From: Symsagittifera roscoffensis
Lineage: Eukaryota; Xenacoelomorpha; Acoela; Convolutidae
Length of the DNA: 64,000 nt
Direction: 5' to 3'
Assembly (NCBI RefSeq): GCF_963678635.1
Contig: NC_087070.1
Span: forward strand, 38,206,600-38,270,599
Part shown: positions 57,480 through 64,000 of the stretch, in pieces
Layout of the letters: each line of letters opens with the position of its first letter
Numbering within the stretch: position 1 is the first letter of the stretch
Notes under the pieces: model-generated
The model's database searches: none
Seen by the model: only the letters and a program-made list of their open reading frames with translations
Told to the model about the DNA's origin: nothing
Translations under genes and position numbers: made by a program

Positions 57480-58529
57480 GATGCTTCAAACTTTGGCATC
57501 GGCGCAGCATTACTACAATCACACAGTGGAACAAACAAAATGATTCTTATATCAACAAATTCTCGCTTATTTATAAAAGCTGAACTACGACTCTCTACTA
57601 TCATGAGAGAATGCTCAGCTATAATATACACAACTACCGAATATGAATTTCCAATACTTGAATCTAAACATCCAACAGTTCTATTTACAGATCATAAAAT
57701 TATAATATTTCTTTTTACACAAAAATCAAACCCAAACCATAGAATTTATAGATTTCAACTAATTTTAATGAAATTCCCAAACTTACATATAGTTTGGACA
57801 GCAGGAAAAAATCTTGCACTACCAGATACATTAAGTAGAAATACACCACCTAAACTATTTACACGAAAAACTACAGTTGAAATACCACAAAATATTAAAT
57901 TCTATCTTGCAAAAAATGAAACATCACCAAGATTGGAATGCGAATATGCAGTAAAAACTGGTATAGATCAGTCACAAATAAATAACTTACAACATTTCCC
58001 AATCTGTTTAGATTGTCAAAATAAACATTATGAAGTAGATCTGTTAGGAACATCCACATTCAAACCAATTCCCTATTCACATTGGATAAAAAATAATGCT
58101 CAAGAAAAAACAATCAAACAACAACCACACAAAAAAGACACCTTTCCATTGATAGAGAATAAAAATTCAACTGACAAAATAAATTTATCAGGACCACCAA
58201 TAGATGATTTAAAATACACAATAAATCAAGTTTTTGATCTCCATGACCCACTCGACACATTTCCTTTATCAAAATTAGAAGTTGAAAATATTTTTCTACC
58301 ACCAACAGAAAAAATTACACTACAGTTATTACAAAAATATCAAAATTTTAATCCCGTAATTCGACAATTCATGGCACAAACACACCCCCAATTTTCTTCC
58401 ATATCCGTCCCCCAACCGACCGTATTCCAGTCCCCCCGACAAATACCGTTGCACATCCCCCCAACAAATACACATACAAGAAGCTCCAATTCCACCAACC
58501 TCCAAACATCATTACAGACTCCCCCTTAG
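57480..58529 (+). pseudogene. RNase H and truncated C-terminus without integrase, family B copy 2
   Basis: Copy of 46603-47652; the predicted protein shows no difference that I could see. It also lacks integrase and a 3' LTR. Confidence 0.8.
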
Positions 58530-58579
58530 GTGGGGGGCTGGCAAACTTGGGGAGGATAGATCTCAAACTCGTCTAAATA

Positions 58580-59696
58580 ACGAGGCCAAACTGTGCACTC
58601 TGTGCGTTGTAAGCGAATTCCGCAACAGGCCAAAATCAGATTTATCGCAGAATCCGCAACTTTGCTTTTCTTTGATCTTATTCGTTGTTTTGGATTCAAC
58701 AAACAAATACTTAAAAGACTGGACCGCTCAAAATTGCTCCAAAAATAGGCTCTTTTGCGGAATCAGCAACCGCACTTGCGGAATCCAGATCAGTTTGTGG
58801 AATCCACAAACAAATAGTAAGACAATTGTATAGTTAAATTGACTTGTTGCGGATTCCGCAACTGTAAGCGGAATCCGCAACGTGTAAGTAGAATTCGCAA
58901 ATTGTAGGTGGAATCCGCCTTTTGTTTGCGAATTCTGTTTACATATATGTATGTGTGTAGTATAGCGTTTAGAATTATATCTTTCAATTACTTGTCAACA
59001 GAAAAAATCAATCTCAGTTACTACATTGATCAACTACCAGTTGAAACGTTTGGTCTCATTTCCTGTCAACCCAACTTCGATCTCGAATCCTGTCAACTTC
59101 GATCTCAACTTCGATCCCAAATACTGACCTACTGAAATTCGATCCCAAATATTGACCTACTGATCCCAAAAACTGACCTACTTCGATCTGAACTTCCGAA
59201 ATAATAACCCACTTTGATCTGAACTTCGATCCCATATACTGATGCAATCCGAAATACTGACCTATTTCTACGATATGCTGTGCATTGTGTTTCCAAACAC
59301 TCTCAAGCCATGGACTTCAAATATTTAATTTATTCAGCGTTAAGCTTCCAAAATCAGTGTTTGGGATTGACGCAATCCCAAATACTGACCTAAATTGGCG
59401 ATACGCTGTGTTCTGTGTTTCCATGCAATCTCAACCCAATGACCACAAGTATTGAATTCATTCGGTTTAGTGGTTCCAAAATACTAAAAGCTGACATCCA
59501 CCAATTTAGTTAACAAATCCAGAAAAACTAGCTATATTCGCTTGTTGCGGAATTCGCGGCACAACAAATGTCCCAACACAATTTTGTAAGTTGAATTCAC
59601 TGACATTTTGGAACCTGTTTAAGGGTTTGTCTATTTGAATCCAGGATTATACAGACACAAAATTGTGCGCCTATCCAGTGCACAGATTGGCCTCGT
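58580..59696. mobile_element. Non-autonomous TIR element, about 1.1 kb, both ends present
   Basis: The left TIR acgaggccaaactgtgca pairs with the right end tgcacagattggcctcgt (17 of 18 match). TAA borders one side and taatg the other, hinting at a short TA-type target duplication. Inside are two repeat classes: tgcggaatccgcaac-like palindromic words (58755-58925) and ccaaatactgacct words (59110-59395). No transposase frame is present. The TIR is shared with the 172-bp MITE. Confidence 0.7.
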
Positions 59697-60859
59697 AATG
59701 TGAAAAAATTTTTTTTTTACTTTTTTAAAAAGACATTGTTAGACCAAAAAAAATTGCCAGTTTGAAATAACACTGCACTGAATTGACAATTTTTTTTTTC
59801 AATATAATTTATTATATTTTATTTTTAATTGATTATAAAAGATTATTTTTGGTTTTTAATAGAGTATAAGCGATTTTTGCCAAGTAGTATTGATGAAAAA
59901 AAAAGTAAAAGCGCTGAACAAAATATACAAAAAACTAGGAAGATAGCATGAAATTGCATGCCATGAAACTACGTTTGGAATGAGTTTTTTGTCCTCAGAT
60001 TGTTTGCACCCGAAACCTGAAAAACTACAAGAAATGAGAAAAGATCTGTGTTCTCCTCTTAAGCTCCTCTGCTAATGTAAGGGTCAACTTGATGAGGAGC
60101 AGAAGTGATCTGATATTTTTAACTGAGACGAGCCTTTTATTGTGATGAATATACGATGATTATACCAATATAAGAAAAAATAGCAAAGAAGGTAGGAAAC
60201 AGCTCAACCCCATAAAAAAACGAGAAACCGCCGACGAAACTACTAAAAAAGACTTGAAATTATATCAACTAATACCTCTGAGAACCAGAAGAGGTGTCTA
60301 AACAAGGAAATTATGATGATGTTGATGATTATCATCAATGAATTTTTAGTGTTTTGTTCAATAGCTTGCATCTTGGCTTTCGACTTTCTTTCAGTTTCTA
60401 ACCTTGAAAGACAAGAACCTGTACATTTTGAGTTTTTGCCATGACTTCAATGAACTAAAAACAGCCTAGTGTAAATCGTAAATGATTTTGTCATCTAAAA
60501 TGGGTTTAATCTATTTTTTTGTTTATTACTGATGAGTTACGGCCAAACTGAACAAAGCTTGCCAAATGAACAAGCTTGTAGAGTAGAGTTTTCAAAAAGG
60601 GTGTGCAGAACCAAGGGTTCTCAAAAATTAAGGAAAACTTTTTTAAACAGTTCATAACTCCAAATAAATTGGAAAACAAAAAAATCCATTATTGAACAAT
60701 GGAAATAAACGAAAGTTTAGTCATTGCCTGGGAAGATTGTCGACCTTCCCACAGTTTTTTGTCCCAAAATGCCTCGTTGAAGATTATGAAAAGTTTCTCT
60801 TCGTAGTGGGTAGGCGCCACTTTGTGTCGATAATCGGTGAGCCTAAATCCTACTGCGCT
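59697..60859. other. AT-rich non-coding sequence left of the gap
   Basis: No coding frame, repeat or RNA gene is supported. A-runs and T-runs are common. Confidence 0.5.
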
Positions 60860-61059
60860 NNNNNNNNNNNNNNNNNNNNNNNNNNNNNNNNNNNNNNNNN
60901 NNNNNNNNNNNNNNNNNNNNNNNNNNNNNNNNNNNNNNNNNNNNNNNNNNNNNNNNNNNNNNNNNNNNNNNNNNNNNNNNNNNNNNNNNNNNNNNNNNNN
61001 NNNNNNNNNNNNNNNNNNNNNNNNNNNNNNNNNNNNNNNNNNNNNNNNNNNNNNNNNNN
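60860..61059. other. Assembly gap, exactly 200 N
   Basis: Two hundred N in a row, probably a fixed-size placeholder, so the true distance is unknown. Confidence 0.99.
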
Positions 61060-62936
61060 AAAAGAAATTTGTTAATATAAAAATACGTGGATTTCCAGTT
61101 ATTTCCAGAAACCTATTAAAAAAAACAAAAAAAACTCAGAACATGCAACAATAAGCTTCTTTTGTTTTAGTGGGAACAAGAACTGCAAATTGAGTTTTTT
61201 AGTTTTTTAGTTTGATTTTTGAAAAATATGATTTACACAGGACGTTACAATTTTTTGTTAGTTCAAATTGATCTACAATAGACTGAGTGCATTTTTTAAA
61301 GGTCCATAAAAAACTTTTCATATAGTTGATTGAAAATTGAGCTGATTATATTGATCTGAGTTCTATGAAAATCATAACTTATCATAAAAAATTAGGTATA
61401 CCTTTTGAAAAAAAAAATATTGGATGAAACAATTTGGTGTTCCAAACGAAGCAATATAAAGCCACCATTGTTTCCTATATCGTCAATACAACAGACATTG
61501 AGAAGTTAATAACTTGTTTATGTTTGTGGAAGATACAGATGTCTAAACAACATAATCGTTGACCTTATGATTAACAGATAAAAAAAGCCAAAGAATATAT
61601 TTTTTTGTTTAATCGGCAATAAATTACCTGAAGACATAAAAAGTCGGGCAGTGGTTTTTGTAATTTTTGTCTGACACAAAATTTCATAAAAAATCAAGAA
61701 GAAGAGCGTTTGTTTCATATAAAATGGATTAATGTAGACAATTTTACTTAATTCTAAGAGTTTTGTGCTCTCTGAAAATATTTGATCACAATCATTTTCG
61801 AATCGCCTCTTGCTATCTATATATTTTTAAATCAGTTATACAATATGGTAATTTTGTCTTTGCATCAATTTTTAAAACAAAATTAGAAACCTCAGAAGTT
61901 TTGATAAAAATTAGAAGAAAGATATAATAAAATAAGTTTCGAATCTAAGAAAATCAAAAACCAAAATTTTAAAACGCGCCGTTACAAAAAATTCTTGCCT
62001 ACTTGTATGAACGTCAACGTGTATGAACTTTCGAACAGAAAGCAACAAAAAATTTGAGCCAACTGATGGATCGCTTGATTGATCTCGATATACATACAAT
62101 TGCATGTTGAAATTTGCTCCCAGCTCTTTGTGCTTAAATCAATTTTGAATCAAGTACGAAATGTCTCTTTTGCTGTTCGAAAACAGTTATAGTTTTTAAA
62201 AGTTTTATTGATAAGCTATCATTTTCAGTTATATCCATATTAAATAATTAGTTTCAATATTTGACCCAGTTGAAATCTTTTGACATTTTTCCCCTATTTC
62301 AAGTGAGATTAAAAAAGAATGATTGATTGTTTTCGCTCTGAGATGCTCGAATACAGGTTAGATAAAGAAAGTTTTCTCTAGTTTTTGAAATGATAAAAAT
62401 AAACGTTATCAGAAGGTCATTTCTTCTTTTCAATACACCTATTTGAAAATAACATTTATTTAATTGATAATTTGTATTTTTTTCACAGCTAATTCATTTT
62501 TAACTAAATTGAATCCTCAATTTTTGCTTTGATTCTCTATTTAAAATTGCAATAAAGTATTGAAATTAAAACTGATGTTTGCAGAGCAAACATGTACAAC
62601 TACTTATTAAAAAGCACGTAGGTAAGATTATCTTAAAGGAGCCCCGAGCCCCTGAAACTTTTGATTTGCCGCAATGACCTCTCCCTAAGTGCCTTTTGTC
62701 AAAGTGTCTTTTGTCCAACTCTCTTTTGTACAAGTGTGTTTTGGTATTTTGATCGCTTTTTTTCTTATATCTTTTTCTCGTTTTTTGGGAACATATGTTG
62801 CGACGTTGTCCAAGTCCGACTTTAATGTCGGTGCGAGTAACAATTTTCGTAATAGTTCATACTTGCAAATCTTATATTCGCGACATAATTAGCAAACCTC
62901 AGTTTCAAAGCAATCAGATTCAAGAAATTTGCCTAA
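61060..62936. other. AT-rich non-coding sequence
   Basis: Nothing supported. Bases 62690-62740 repeat tttgtccaa/tttgtacaa words (ccttttgtcaaagtgtctt), a short simple repeat. Confidence 0.5.
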
Positions 62937-63346
62937 TGAGTTAAGACCGATGGGTATAACTCATAGAGTAATTTCGGATAGGGTACACCGTCTGCTCGTC
63001 ACGCTATCATATTTTCGGCCGGATAGATTCGTGCAACTTCTTAGTCTAATACCGATCCTAATCTTACTCTTATACTATCTAGTCTCAGGTTGTTTAACTA
63101 GTCTCTGCTAGGCTCAATAGATCTAGGGTATACTGGTTTATTGCGGTTGCTGAAGTCTTCTTGGAGAGTCAACTAATTTCTAAGTTAAATTCAAATCTCT
63201 CTGGTGCTGAAATTACAAGTAATTCCAGCACTTAAAAATAAGTGGGTTGTTAGTTAGATGGATCATGATTGGTTAAAATTAAATACTTTACATTGGTAAA
63301 ATATCTAATTTATCCAATCATAAAATGTAGTTTAGATCAGGTTCCA
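62937..63346 (-). repeat. LTR related to family B, minus strand
   Basis: The reverse complement begins tggaacctgatctaaac and ends aactca, with strong similarity to 39442-39807 in the middle (for example ctctgctaggctcaat and ggccggatagattcgtgc on the + strand). It carries about 45 extra bases. On its minus-strand upstream side, cggatggg could be a polypurine tract, so it may be a 3' LTR whose element continues past 63347. No target duplication is evident. Confidence 0.65.
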
Positions 63347-64000
63347 CCCATCCGGGTTTTACAGAGTTTTTTAGAATAGTCTTTCTGCAATTCAAAGGAT
63401 GGATGATGGACGTTGGTATTTGGCGAACATCATATTTCTTCTGGGTTCTCTTGTTAGAGAAGTTCCAGGTTCGATCGTTGTGCCATCTCATGACAACGAC
63501 TGGGTCTTTGCAACAAACTCAAATCTGATTTCAGAATGGTTGGCTATGTCAGGTTTTTCTGTTTCATTAATGAGAACTTCTTTGTGTTTTGATCTTGTCT
63601 AGGAATGGCGTGGAGATTGTGCATGGAGGGGATGCCTGGTTACTCGGATCTGTACGTATACTTGAACATCGAGGTGGTCATTGGTCTAGTTCAATGAAGT
63701 CCTTTTCTGCGAAGTCAAGTCGTACTCTAAATCCTTTGAGTTGTGATTGTGAGCGGCATATTGATTGTAGTTGGCCATTCTTTCTCGAGTGTAGTGGGGT
63801 CGTTTTGTCTTTGGATGTTCGTCCTTGGTGTTGTGTGCTGATCTATATATTGCATAATATAATTTACATTTTATAAAATTTTTATTAGTTTAATGTTTTT
63901 TAATTATGATTTTGGTTAGTTGTTTTCACAAAAGCTTTTTGTTTTAGTTCAGTTATTTTGAAGAGTTACTCACCCTTGAGTAGCTCTTATTAAAAATAGG
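63347..64000. other. Unassigned flank, possible element interior on minus strand
   Basis: The + strand has two frames (63399-63602 and 63589-63876) with no recognised family. The minus strand has a 30-codon frame from ATG (MANYNQYAAHNHNSKD, near 63755). If 62937-63346 is a 3' LTR, this should be element interior, but I see no pol motif. Confidence 0.3.

Larger units (their letters stand above)
49155..59402 (+). repeat. Large direct duplication, copy 2 (10,248 bp)
   Basis: Same content as 38277-48525. Differences noted include a lost base in gag (gatttacac to gattacac near 54297), a changed TATA-like string (tatatttaaatc near 51205 against tatatataaatc) and a few codon changes in gag and pol. 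To the right the TIR element continues to its own end at 59696, so this copy keeps the natural right-hand context. Confidence 0.95.

Noticed and set aside
60692-61154. Two + strand ORFs spanning the gap
   Set aside because: Most of their length is N; the open frame is an artefact.

Overview
This is an AT-rich metazoan window that reads as a graveyard of mobile elements. I found no intact gene, no rRNA and no convincing tRNA. Nearly every coding trace belongs to a transposon or an endogenised virus-like element broken by stops, frameshifts and deletions. Ty3/gypsy, Penelope-like, restriction-like-endonuclease LINE and Polinton/adintovirus-type sequences together point to an invertebrate animal. 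I cannot name a lineage from sequence alone. A run of exactly 200 N at 60860-61059 shows that this is a draft scaffold.

Layout. (1) 1-8330: a Ty3/gypsy element (family A, + strand) with gag, protease, RT/RNase H and integrase. The integrase polypeptide carries a long acidic tail that ends in a macrodomain-like segment. (2) 8621-9760: a near-perfect 20-bp tandem array followed by a coiled-coil, gag-like pseudogene. (3) 9914-11093: an LTR-like repeat whose relative lies at 20212-20994. (4) 11577-13107: the 3' half of a LINE with a CCHC knuckle and a PD-(D/E)XK-like segment. (5) 13233-13805: an unrecognised ORF. (6) 14160-16770: a Penelope-like element with RT, GIY-YIG and a hammerhead-like motif. 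(7) 17806-18228: a duplicated 161-bp block around a microsatellite. (8) 19080-19931: a minus-strand gag-like relic. (9) 20212-25240: a second family A copy (LTR, leader, gag) that stops before protease. (10) 26537-30850: a decayed Polinton/adintovirus-like element with a 569-bp tandem amplification. (11) 31340-33590: a tandem 1.1-kb repeat. (12) 33751-35149: a minus-strand gag of a third gypsy type. (13) 38277-48525 and 49155-59402: two almost identical 10.2-kb blocks. Each holds a gypsy element (family B) lacking recognisable protease and integrase, next to a small TIR element. (14) 62937-63346: a minus-strand LTR related to the family B LTR.

The genes do not form a working pathway. The window records insertion, nesting, decay and then duplication. 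The clearest history is in family B: both copies carry the same stops and frameshifts, so the element was dead before the block was duplicated, or the assembly holds the same locus twice. The most interesting biology is the macrodomain-like tail on the family A integrase, the Polinton remnant with its amplified small ORF, and the hammerhead-like motif at the end of the Penelope-like element.
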